Of a stretch of DNA of 64,000 bases, positions 34,429 through 45,629 are shown in pieces. The notes beneath the pieces are model-generated. The model was given only the letters and a program-made list of their open reading frames with translations. It made no database searches and was not told the origin of the DNA. The position numbers were made by a program, and so were the translations under genes. The first letter of the stretch is position 1; each line of letters begins with the position of its first letter. Source of the stretch: Amylostereum areolatum (Eukaryota; Basidiomycota; Agaricomycetes; Russulales; Stereaceae); the NCBI GenBank assembly GCA_012932865.1, contig SAXG01000007.1:682001-746000 (forward strand), in the 5' to 3' direction.

Positions 34429-37170
34429 GCGTGTGCGGGTACGGACGACGAGAACAGGTTAGTTACTGCCACGATGCCATGCCACGATCCATCCTACGTA
34501 TTAGATCCCATCCCTCCGCGCCCGCAAACACCCATACAATACACACACAACATACACATACGCGCCTCCCGACGGTTTCAATCCCGTTTCGCACCCATCC
34601 CCCCCCCCCCCCCCCCCCCCCCCCCCAACTGTACATCTCCTCTTTTTTTTCCACCTTCGCCCCGTGTGTCCGTTTCCGTTTCGTTCTCCTCCTGCTCTCA
34701 TATCGCGACCTTCCCCGTCTCCGTCTCACATAGCGCCGAATCCACTAATTGATGCCTCCTCTTTGACGTTGACGGGCCCTGCCCCCGTCCAACGCTGGCG
34801 GCAAGTATCTTGGACCTGCAGCTGGTACTTACTTACTAGCCTCCGGGCCTCCGACGCCGCTCACCGACGGATATCAGTTAACGGGTCTGAAGGACGCCTC
34901 CGAAGTCGGACGCATATACTTAGTACGTTCCCCCCGAATCGCCCGTCTCGTCGCGCGGTCCGCTCTCGTGATGTGGATTCCTTCCCCTTTTTTTTCTGAG
35001 GATGTATGCGCCGTGTGCTTGTCTGGGTCTGGCAGTGGGTGGCGCGGCGCGTGTGGGGACTCGATAAGACTCGAGAGCGGTCACGGGGTCGCGGCGATCC
35101 GGCCGGGTTCGACGTTCAAGCTCAAGCTCAAGCTCAGGGCTTAAAGTCAAGGTTGTCCGCTGTCGCGAGCGGTGTTTTGATGGGTGTGGCGTATGCAGGT
35201 TCTATTCACCGTGTCCGTTTTCAGAGGGGAACGAATGGGGGTGGAAGAGTCCCTCCCGCCGGCGGATCGAGCGGCGCGTCCGACTCGACGGTTTGTCTCC
35301 GCATCGACATCGCTAGTACGTGGCCCCTAGGCAGCTCATACCGGGACAGTCAAGTACTTCACTGGCTCGACACACGGCACCTCCTCTCCCCGCTTTCCCC
35401 ATCAAACCCCAAATTAACCCGCGACATTTGCCCTCTTCACCAGCACTGGACGCATGCCCTCCCCCCCCCCCAAATCGCCCATCTCATCGGGGTTCGGCCG
35501 CTGGGTCACTGCGTGATCCAGTTTAAGTACGTTGAAGTTGAGTGAAGGTTGTCTGCTCACAAGCCGGGTGTTTTTACGGATAGGTTGGTCCGTGGTACGG
35601 CGTGTGTAGCTGTCGATGACGGTATCCGGGGGTTTTTTTTGTTGAAATCTACAGAGTCACCCACCAGCGCGCCGTGGACTCGGACATGCCCCTGGAAGGC
35701 CTCAAGAGCCTTGACGAAGGAAAAGGCAAGTTGTCTGCCGAGGAGGATTTACTCCTAAGATCGACGTCTACTGGCTGTGGTACGGCCTCCAGGAAGACTC
35801 GGAGGCGAATTTTCTGCGCAATCCCTTGGGCTGTTTTCCATCATCGCGACATTTACCTACGCGTCGGAGCCTGCCAGCGCTTCCGGGCCCGGGAATGACG
35901 CGACAACTTTGCGGCAGGTCATTCGAGCTGGGGAATGCAGGTGGCCGTTGCCGTCTGCCGTCCCGTCCGATGTCCAGCGAACACGCAGGTGTGCAGGAAG
36001 TATTTTGTGGTGGAGGATGTCGGTTCTGGTGGCATCATTTCCTTGGGTTCAGCCTCGCTCCGGGCCGTTTCAAATCCAATGCCTCCCGGTCGATTGGAGA
36101 CGACCGCTGGCCTCGGCCAGCACACCAGAGTCAGGAGGACAGTCCACATCCGTCCGCAGGAAGGTGTCCGCGAACGATACTTAGACGGACTCTGCCGCCA
36201 ACTTGCTTTTATCTTCGCAAAATGTGGATGGGGCAGGCGTGTAACAGGCTCTCGACCCAAGTTTCCCACCCACGAGTGCTTTCCCCCTTCTTCAGTGGAT
36301 GCCAGTGCTTGGATGCGTGGGTCGTGGAAATGGTCCATGCTCGTGCTGCCATTCCATCACAAGTGTCGAAGCGAGCAACACCGAGGTTCATGACTGAGCG
36401 TCCCCGATCCCCACACAGAGCCATCCGACCTTGCTTCCGTTGCATTACCCTACTTGCATGTCTTTGTTGTCCCGGATGTCGGGCCCCTCTCCCCAACTAT
36501 CCGAGGCCTTCAGACTTCTGTCATCCACCGTGGTCGCCTCCTTCCTTCCTGCCGGCACTTCTTGGACCCTTACACACACTCCCTCGCGTTCTACATCCAT
36601 TTTCGTGGCCCCGCCGAGTATGTTTATTGTATGTCTCGTCCGTGTAGTAGATACGGAGAAATATATATGTCTACACCCGAGGGACCCAATCCCTTCGACT
36701 CCCACCTGGCACCGTTCATCCCATCGAAGTTCTAACCACTACTCGTCTACACATTCTTCTCAACCTTCTCAACCTTCAGGCCCGTTCCCAAGCCATTCCC
36801 TTCAGCGTCAGCATCGCAGAACGAGTGCTCGCTGGCAGCACCTTCCGTGACGGATCAGAAGCTCGGGGGTCCGAAGCCTCCCACGTGGTGGGCTGACGCG
36901 AAGAGTTTCGAGCCGACGTTTGATCTTGCGGGTCCCTCTCTTCCTCACCACCTCCCCTCGCTTTCTTTTCAGCGCCAGCCTCGCCTCTCTCCAGCGAGGA
37001 CATTGGCCGTGGGCCACAGGTGAGCCGCCCATTGTCTCGCGCCTCTGCGCAGTCGAGTGGCCTTGCATGCTTATCCGCTCTATTGTCGTGCCAGCACAGT
37101 TATATCCCCCTCGCTCTTCTTTCTCTCCACCAGCTTCTCTCCTCTTTACGCTACATTCCCATAGACGACC
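34429..37170. other. long intergenic region, no supported gene
   Basis: About 2.7 kb. Holds a C28 homopolymer (34599-34626), a ctcaag repeat near 35120-35134, and several overlapping frames between 35.55 and 36.65 kb that read as protein-like in patches (for example EEDLL... near 35.74 kb) but cannot be joined. It could be a decayed gene; I recognise no domain. Confidence 0.4.
34599..34626. repeat. C28 homopolymer
   Basis: An uninterrupted run of 28 C about 170 bases past the OSBP stop. Its true length is uncertain in any assembly. Confidence 0.85.
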
Positions 37171-40100
37171 ATGTCGATGCAACATCGACACCACCTCTCG
37201 CGGCTGAACATCCCGCCACCGCTGCAGCAGCAGCACCCGATGCACCCGCAGCAGCCCATGTTCTCCCCCGCCCTTCCCACCGCCTTCCACCCCAACTTCC
37301 CGCCCCAAACCGCGCTCCAAACCCCCATGCAGGTCGGGTTCTTCCCGCCCCCCAACGCGCCCATGCGTCCCATGCACCGCGCGCACCCAAGTCTCGCCCT
37401 CGCCTCCGCAGGAATTCACCCCCCGGGCATCCCCATGACCCCGCTGGGGAATGGCCAGTTTCCCCCGGGCATGGTCCTCGCGCAGACGCCGTTCACGCCC
37501 ATGTTCCCGCCCGTCAACGGCCGCCACCGCGGCCGCCAGCCCAGCGTCAGCACCGGAGGCCCGCCCAAGGCGCAGCTCGGCGGCGCCGGAAAGAACTACA
37601 GGCCACCGTCGCCCACCGCGACGCCGGTCGCACCCGCCCCTGTCAAGTCCAAGCGCGGCGCGGTGGCGTTGCCGAAGGAGACGGTGCCGGGAGCGGACGG
37701 CGCACCGGCGACGCGCCAGCCTTGGGCCCGCACACCTCTCCCGCACGACGAGGTGCCGCCCCAGCCGCTCGTGCCCCCGCCGGAGATCGCGTCGGCGGAC
37801 ATCTACCCGCCCGATATCTGGCGGCGACAAATTCCGGACACGGTGGACGTCTTTTTGCCTGGCAAGGTGAGCGTCGTCGTTCCTTTGTGTCGTTTGTCGC
37901 GCTTTCGAATGGCCGGAGCTGACGGGTGCTCGTTTATCTTTCACTCTTATAGGCCGCCTGGGAGCCCATCAAGCAGCGCGTCATCGACCAGAAGCTCGAA
38001 AAGCTCGGGGTCGAAAAGGGCCTGGGAAGTTACAGCACCGTGCCCAACATCCTCGCTCCGCACGCCCGCGCCGCTTCCGTACGTCTTTCCCCCCTTCCCG
38101 CCCACTTTCCGCTTCTAACCTCGCATTCTTCAGATTTCCTCCCCCGCGGACCCGGCCCTGCTGTTCTTCAAGCTCAACAAACTGCAGCAATCCCAAAACT
38201 CCTCCCTGGCTCAGTCCGAGTCCCCCTCCCCGCTGCCCTCTTCCCCTGGCCAGCCCCACCCTCTTCCCCCGCGGCTCCAAAACCGCCACGGCTACAGCTT
38301 CTCGCTCGCGCCCTTCCAGCCGGCGTCCGCCACGTACCACTCGACGGGCGCGTCCAACCCCTTCGGGCCGCACGCGATCCTGGGCTCGGACACCATCTTC
38401 GAGCGCGAGGATGCGCTGGTGGACGCGAGCACGATGTCGGACCCCGGCGCACCCACGGACCAGTCGCTCGCCCCGCCCGCGGGCCCGCCGCGCGCGGACA
38501 GCCGGCCGGACTTTGTGCGCGGGTTCGGACTGGACATCCCCGAAGAGGAAGAGCCGCCGGAGGAGGAGGACGAGAGCGGGGAGGACTTTCTGGGCGACGC
38601 CTCGCGCAGGGTGCAGCTCGGGGGCGACGACACGATGGAGATGGAGTTCGAGGCGGAGGAGGGCGCGGCCGGGGACGAGGAGACGGAGGACGAGACGGAG
38701 GACGACGGAGGACGAGCGCGGGCTGAGCACGGTCGCGCAGAGTCGGATACACTCGAGGCATGTCTCGCGCCTGTCTGCCGCGCTCTCGCTTCTCTCGGTC
38801 GGAGGGACGGGCCAGGACTCGCCGCGGCGTGTCGGCCACGCGGCGGACCACGAGGCGCAGGCCGATGATCACGATATGGACGCCGTCGGCGAGTGGACGG
38901 GGTCGGAGGACTTGCGCACCTACTGAAGAGACTACTGAAGGACGAGGTACGTAAAATTTCGCCCTTTGTTCTGCTCTCTGTCCGCCCCCACTCGCCGTTC
39001 TCACTGTCCCCCCGCCTCTTGCCTTGTTTTCGATCTCGTCCTTGTCTAACCCAAACTCATATCCTCTCATAAATAGGGAAGCATCGGGGAGTGGTCCAAC
39101 CCCTCCGACGAAGAACGTGCACGCCAGGATCGCATTCAACGCCGTCTTACGCGCCGCTCGCAACACGAGATCCAACTGCCTAGGAGGATCCCCAACTTCC
39201 CGCAACCCCCCAGGACAGGGATCGTGTACTCCCTTGGCGTACCTGACGATCTCGTGTCCAATCCCAGCGAGGAGGAAACCGAAGATGCACGCCAGATTCG
39301 CAGACAACCGGCCGATGACGGGCTCCAGTGGTACGTTCCCCGTCTCACGCACGGATTTCCCTCTCATCTTCATCATAGCTCAATACTCCCATCACGATCC
39401 AGCCCTCGCCCATTCCCGCCACACCTCCGAGACTTTCAACTACCCCGGTGCTGCGCCTTCCCTCCCCATCGCCGCGCCCATCCCAAAGCGCAACGAGATG
39501 CTCAACCCCTTTGCGAAGCCCTTCGTCTTTGGCTCCAACCGCGTCTCGGGATCCTTCGCACCCGGGACATTCGGACAGTCGCCTTCCGCCCCGCTGTCCT
39601 CGCAAAATTCGGGTTCCAACACACCAGGCCACGCGCGCATGGCGTCCTTCGGAAAGCCCCTCAACGCCGCGGCAGCCGAGTTCAGACCCGGCACCTTTAC
39701 CTTCCGACCCTCTGGTCCCGATGTGCCCAAGTTCACGTTCCCGCCGCCGCAACCGCCTGCGTCGCAACCCTATGCAAATGCAGCTGTCGTCGACGTCGCC
39801 GCCGCCCCAAGCATCGCCGATTAGGGCAACTCAAGGCAGGGAGAAAGAGGCAGCGTCGCTTGTCGGCGTCCGAGGCCAGTGGTGAGGAGGAGAGCGAAGT
39901 TGGGCACGACACGATGTCCTCATTCAAATTCCCGCCAGACTCGCCCTGAGAGACGGCGCACGTCGGCGCCGACGTCACCCACCCAGGCTTCCGCCAAGCT
40001 CAATGCCGCCGCACGGCCCTTCACGCTTCCCTCCCATTCTACTTTCGCTATCCGGGAGCCAGTGGGCTCCACGTTTGCCCCTCGCGAACCGATGGCGCTG

Positions 40101-43100
40101 CCCAAGTCGCCGCGCGTGCTTCAGCTCAGCCCCGAGCCGGAGAATCAAGACCAGGAGAGCGACGAGGAGGGTCCGGCGCTTGGTCACCAACTGCCAATCC
40201 CACCCACGATGAAGGCACGGCGCGCCCCGATCCCGCTCGATTTCAAGCATCCTGTCTCGACAAATACGGTGCCTGCGGGCTTGTTCAAGGCCCTGGGCAA
40301 CAACGAAGACGAACGGACGAGGAGAACGGTGCGCTCGCGGTTGAGCTCGCGCGAGTTCTTCGAGTACGAGCATCCGAAACGCTCGGACTCGCTCGACGAC
40401 GTCAGTACCATGCCGGCTATTTCGCGCAAGGTATCAAGAGGAAGATTGGTAACGGATCCCGGACATTGGGAACCGCCGCATCAGCAGAGAGCTCAAACCA
40501 TGATCGCACCCGTGGTCAAGCACCATCGTCGTTCGTCGCTGCCCTGCCATGAGCACCTCGTCCATCTCGGGCGAGTCGATCCGGCCGAACCACATTTCGC
40601 AGAAGTTGGAGATGCAGCACTACGAGGACCGGCTGGAGGCGCTCCTGGACGAAAAGCTCGACATCCTTCGTGCGGAACTGCACGAGCGCGGGGACGCCAG
40701 TATGACGATGCACCCCGCTACGGAGTCGATGATCAACGAGGTCGTCTCCCTGTTCCGCGCACAACTCCAAGAATCCGCCGCACGCGGGCTAGACGACAGC
40801 CAGAGCATGCTAGATGCGCGGGGCGAGCTCGACTTCCAGCTCGTCAAGGACGTGGTCGAGCAAGGACACGCAGAGGCGCGCGCGGCGATTCGCCGGGACT
40901 TCGAGGAGCTCGTCAGGCGGGTGGACATGCTCAAGACGCACGACGCGAACCAAAGCCAGAACCAGATGCTGTTCAACCTCCAACCGATCGTCGAGGACTT
41001 CCACAAGCGCACCATCGCCACCTTCCATGGCGCGGTTTCTCAACTCGCCGCCCGCATGGAGGGTCTCGAGCGCGGTCGGATCACCACCAACGCCGGCGAG
41101 CGCGACGGGCTCGTGCGTGAGCTGATGAACGGCTTGGTCCCTCATTTGGCCGCCCTGCGCGCGGAACCTATCGACTACGAGGGCCTCACGGACAAGCTCA
41201 CCCAAGCCGTGAAGCCGCACATCTCCCAGCTCATCGACCTCGCGTCCGACAAGCGCGAGACGGCGGGTCTCATCGTAGACAAGCTTATCCCAATCCTGCC
41301 GTCGATCTACCCGCCGTCCGCGCAGACGCCGAACAGTCGACATGGCCGCCGTCATTTCGCAGATCACGAACGAGGTGCGCCGGATCGTGGCCCCCGTCGA
41401 CGCGCACGAGATCAAGGAGCAGGTGTCGGACCTGGTCGTGGAGCGCTTGGACTCGCGGCTCGCCGTGCGCGATCGCGCGCTGGACGCGTTCTCGAGCAAG
41501 GTCACCGAGGGCGTGGAGAGCCTCGTGCAGCCCGTGAAGGTGGCCGTCGCGAAGATGAGCGAGCTTGCGTCCGGCCAGGACGCGATCGCCGCGCAGACGC
41601 GTGGGCTCGCGAGTCTGCACGGCGACGTGCTCGGATTGCTGGCCGATTGGCCCGCGAAGCTGGCGGCCGCGACGGACGCGCTCAGCGTGGCCAGAGCCGA
41701 CCTCACGACGAGGGGCCCCGAAACGCAAGGCGGGCATGCAGCGGCCACGGCCGTCGACCTCTCCTCGTCCCCGACCCTCCTTCATATTGGATCGACCGTC
41801 GACGCCGTGTCGACCGGGCAGAAAACGTTGGACGTCAAGCTGCAAGAGCTCGCGACGATCCACCACGAAATCCTTGCACGCTTCACCGAACTTGCGGAAC
41901 CGATGGCGGCGATCAAGGCGATACAGACGGCGCACGCGGAGTTGTTGACGAGGAGCGTGACGAAGGAGGACTTTGAGGAGGTGCGCAAGATTGCTCGCGG
42001 CGAACGCGGATATGCAGGTGCAGCTGGCGAAGGCGCGGGCGGCGCACGGTGCGGCGCGCGTGGAGAAGGACCTGATTTCGGAGCGCGTGGCAGCGGCAGA
42101 GGTAGAACGCGATCGACTGAGGACGCAGGTGGACGAGCTGCAGACGACGATGATTCACACGGGCAGTCGGACGCGGCGACGGCCGAGGCGAGAAATATGG
42201 AGCTGGAGGAGGCGTTGGCGCAGGCTCTGGCCAGGCTCAGGACGTCGGACGTGACGACGCAGACACAGCAAGAGCGCATCCTCGACCTCGAGAAGCACAA
42301 CGCGAAGCTCAACTCGGAGAAGCAGGCGTTGAAATCCAAGGTAACGTTCTTTCGTCGCCGTCGGTCGTAAGTGCGCGGTCACGCTGACTACCAGGGATTC
42401 TTTCGTTCAGGCGCAATCGCAGGAGATGCAAGTGACGATGGCGTCTCCACGACAAAGATGTATCCGTCGACGCCCTGGCCTTCCCTCAAGCGTGACCACG
42501 AAGCGCTCCTCACGCAACAAAACCACTGGGAAGACCTCCGTCGCGCCGCGGAGCAAATCGAGCACTTGTCCGCGCTCATGAGCCAGTCGAACGAGGCGGA
42601 GCTCGACGAGCTCCGCCGCACGCGCGATCGCAGCAAGGCACTGGAGGGCGAGTACGCCGCGCTGCAGCGCCGGTTACGCGACCAGGAGAACAAGGCGACG
42701 AGCAGCGACCGTGCGGCGGCGAGCGCGCGGCAGAGCCTAGCGCAGGCACAGCAGCGCGCGGCGGAGTGGGAGCAGCGGACACGGGCGATGGAGGACGAGC
42801 TCGTGCAGACCAAGGCGCAGCTCGAGCAGAGCGATTCGGCGCGGGAGCAGCTCGAGAACGAGCATTCGTTTGCGAAGCTGCAGCTCGTGGAGAAAGACGC
42901 GCAGGAGCGTCTCGCGCAGGTGTGTCTTCGTCGTCTTCCGTGATCATTGGTTCATGTAGACTAACCCGTTCTGTGTAGGGCCGCGAGAGCACGCTCCGGG
43001 ATCAGGTCGCCTCACTCGAAGGCGACGTCGCCCGCCTCCAAGGCGAGCTCACCCGTCTCAAATCAGAAGCCAAAAAGACCACCGCAGTCCCGCTGTCCAA

Positions 43101-43428
43101 GTTCCAAAACCAATCCCCGCCCCGCCCTGACTCCCGCGCTAGCACGATCTACCCCAGTCGTTCAGCAACACCCACCAAACCGACGAACGGCCTCAAGCGC
43201 CCCGTCGCGCCCGCACCCGTGCGCAGCGATACGCCACCGCAGACGTCGGTGTACGACTCGATGCACGCACCCAAACACCGCTATCCGGGCTTGGGCAATG
43301 GCGTGCCCGGGATGCCGAAACCTGGCAAACCGCATCCGGGTGGGTATTACCGCCCCGCGATCGCGTCGCCGACGCCGAGCGTGGTGTCGAACGCGCCGAC
43401 GCAGCGCGGCGACGGATGGTGGGAGTAG
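37171..43428 (+). CDS. very large Pro-rich / coiled-coil protein, frame interrupted many times
   Basis: One gene of roughly 1,900 aa, family not recognised. The ATG at 37171 (MSMQHRHHLSRLNIPPP) opens a 230-residue Pro/Met/Gln-rich region; exon 1 ends 37866, exon 2 is 37953-38078 and exon 3 starts 38134. An acidic region (EEEEPPEEEDESGEDFLGD) leads to GEWTGSEDLRT, GSIGEWSNPSDEERARQDRI and VYSLGVPDDLVSNPSEEE, then NPFAKPFVFGSNRVSGSFAPG. From 40.5 kb it is helical and coiled-coil (QKLEMQHYEDRLEALLDEKL; QERILDLEKHNAKLNSEKQ; RTRDRSKALEGEYAALQRRL), ending in a Pro-rich tail and GDGWWE at 43428. Reading the whole protein requires about a dozen frame changes, nearly all explained by one extra base (near 38707, 38921, 38940, 40545, 41332, 41990, 42444, 42481), with one-base losses possible near 39831, 39948 and 42155. 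Real introns also occur (38949-39077, about 42343-42409, 42919-42978). Either an assembly artefact or a recently broken gene. Confidence 0.7.
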
Positions 43429-43935
43429 GCTGTAGGCGTCGCCTTGAACTTCTCCTCCCCGTATTCCTTCTGGATTTTACGCGCACATACTCATACGTAT
43501 CCATCCCTCCCTGCTCGGTTTTATGTTCGTGAACGGACTGTTTGCTTTATTATATATCACATATGGAATCCCTCATCTCCTGCACCTTAGGCCTTAGGCC
43601 CCGTTTACACTCCTCTCTCTCCCTCCGCCTCTGTCTCTCCGTCTTTCCTCCTCACTGCCTCACTGCCTCACTGCTTAGTGCCGACCGGTTCATACATATA
43701 CCCTTCACGTCTCTTTTCTCTCTGCTTTTCTTTCCTCTTTACTCTCTTTTGTTGTTGTTGTTGTCCTAGGACTAGAAGTAGGCTTGGGGACGACGGCGCG
43801 CGTCTAGTTTTGGCATTAGCATTGTACCATCCTCTTGCAATGAAACGAATTGGGCTACTGCAGTGCTACCTTGGGGGGGAGACTCTATACGGCATAAACT
43901 TTCAAGGGTGACGTTGAATTAGACCGTTGTACTTA
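43429..43935. other. intergenic, convergent 3' ends
   Basis: About 500 bases between a plus-strand and a minus-strand gene, T/C-rich with a cactgcctcactgcctcactgc repeat near 43652-43675. No gene seen. Confidence 0.55.
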
Positions 43936-45629
43936 TCATGCATCCCCGGAACCGGTGACTTGTACGCCAGTCTCGAACGACTTGCTGAAGAGCCTGGCGA
44001 GTTTGTCTGGCGTGCGGCGCTCGAACCAGTCGCCTTCCGGCAAGACACCTTCCCAAAATGGTGCCCCTTCGCCGACCGTTTGTGTCGCTGTGTGGTTACA
44101 TACCGATATACAAATCACGAACCTAGTAGCGGACAGGCAGATATATATGTACATGTGCAGATTGCAAGTATCTTCGCCAATACAAGCAAGCTCCTCCCCG
44201 TCCCTCGATGGATACCAAAATAATCCGGATCATCGTCTCGCGACTAGCATCGCCATTGGTGTGAATATCTAGACCGTTATCACCGTCAGCGAGCAGGTTC
44301 TATACATACTAGAAGCATCCGAGTTCACCTGAAGCCTTCCCGCTTGCGCGAGAACGACCGCTGCGTTCTTCGTCAGTGCCCCCGTCGCGTTCTTCTTCCC
44401 CGCAAGGACGACCGGCCCTCCGTCGTCATCCACCCACACCGCGCCATCGTCCGCAATCGCAGCCTCAAGAAACGCGTACCATCCCATGTCCCCCGCCCTC
44501 CTTGGCCTTCCCCCCGGGCCCGCAATGTCCTCGCACTCGACGTCGCGAAAGCGCGCATCGCGAAGGGCGTTGAGGGCGGCGTCGGAGGTGCGGTCTTCGA
44601 GGGCGCGTGGGGGAAGAAAGGCGAGGAGCTCGAGGAGCTCGGCGAGGCGGCGGTGGTCGTGGTTATCCGGATCGAGGGAGGGGGTCCAGCACCATTCGTA
44701 GATTGCGAGCTGCGTTAAAGGGGAGTGTAAGTGGAGTATTCAGTTCAAACCGTGCTGGTGAATGGGGAAAGAGAAATCAGGACTGACGCGGCCACCGTAT
44801 CGCAAGACGCTCGCGATGCTCTGGTACGCTGAATAGAAAGAAGATGCGCCCTGGCGGGAGGCGTCAGTCGCGCTGTTATCAGCTTGGCGCCGCGGAGGGC
44901 TGGGAATGGGATGTGGCGCTGGAAAGGGGATGGGGGAAGCTGGAGCGGGTACCTTGAGGGTCTCAATAGCGAATGCAGCATCGAAGGATCCGCCGGTGAA
45001 GACGTTGTCGAGTGCCTCGAGCGATTCAACTGCCGGTTGGTCGGGGGAAGTAGGTGAGAGGATCTACCCCCGAAGTGAGCAAAGACGGACGTACCATGAA
45101 AGAACTTGACGCGGCTCGCGAGCTTTTTGTCCCGAGCGCGCTGGACGGCCTGCGTGATCTGCGAGGAGAACAAATATAGAGGTCAACGTTGCTATCCAGT
45201 GCAGGGGAGTTGTCCGAGTTCTAACCTTGGACACGTCGGTATCCACCCCGAATACATACACATTCTCAAAGCTCGCGAGCTCTATCGCTGCGGCGCCCGA
45301 TCCGCAGCCTACGTGGAGAACGCGCATACCTGTCTTCAGCCTCAGACGCGCGAACAAGTAATGCTGGTGTCGGGCGAGGGCCATGGCGTGCCTATCCCCT
45401 CGGAAGACCCTTGCGAAATGGAAATCGGGAGGGTGGGCGTCCATGTAGGCTATACTAGTGGGCATTGACGCAATCAGACCACCAAAGTTGTCACTGAACG
45501 TACGTCGCGAGGCGCAGAGAAAAGTGGAACGAGATGGGGGAGGGCGAATGGGAAGTGAGGTGATGTGGCTTGAATCAGCTTTTGTATGGACGAGCGAAAC
45601 GGTTCATCTGGGTTCGCATCTTGACTCAT
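43936..45629 (-). CDS. SAM-dependent methyltransferase related to sterol 24-C-methyltransferase (ERG6-like)
   Basis: Class I methyltransferase with the layout of ERG6. The core reads DFHFARVFRGDRHAMALARH (the ERG6 FHFSR..GE....IARHEHY region), HYLFARLRLKTGMRVLHVGC then GSGAAAIELA (SAM-binding motif I), FGVDTDVSKV, QRARDKKLASRVKFFH, GSFDAAFAIET, GGRLAIYEWCWTPSLD (ERG6: YEWVMTD), MGWYAFLEAAI, and the last exon FWEGVLPEGDWFERRTPDKL, ending TGSGDA. Sequence identity to true ERG6 is visibly low in the middle, so sterol is a guess for the substrate. The start is uncertain: ATG 45629 (MSQDANPDEP) gives a plausible first exon (TSPHFPFALPHLVPLFSAPR), but joining it to DNFGGLIASMPTS needs a frame change near 45.49 kb; ATG 45465 is the fallback. 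Six or more introns. Confidence 0.72.

Noticed and set aside
38174..39376. 400-codon open frame antisense to the coiled-coil gene
   Set aside because: Arg/Pro-rich shadow frame; it overlaps well-supported sense exons.
37171..43428. Programmed +1 frameshifting as explanation for the breaks in the coiled-coil gene
   Set aside because: The bases around the breaks share no slippery codon or stop-codon pattern, and about a dozen events in one gene would be unprecedented for a fungus.
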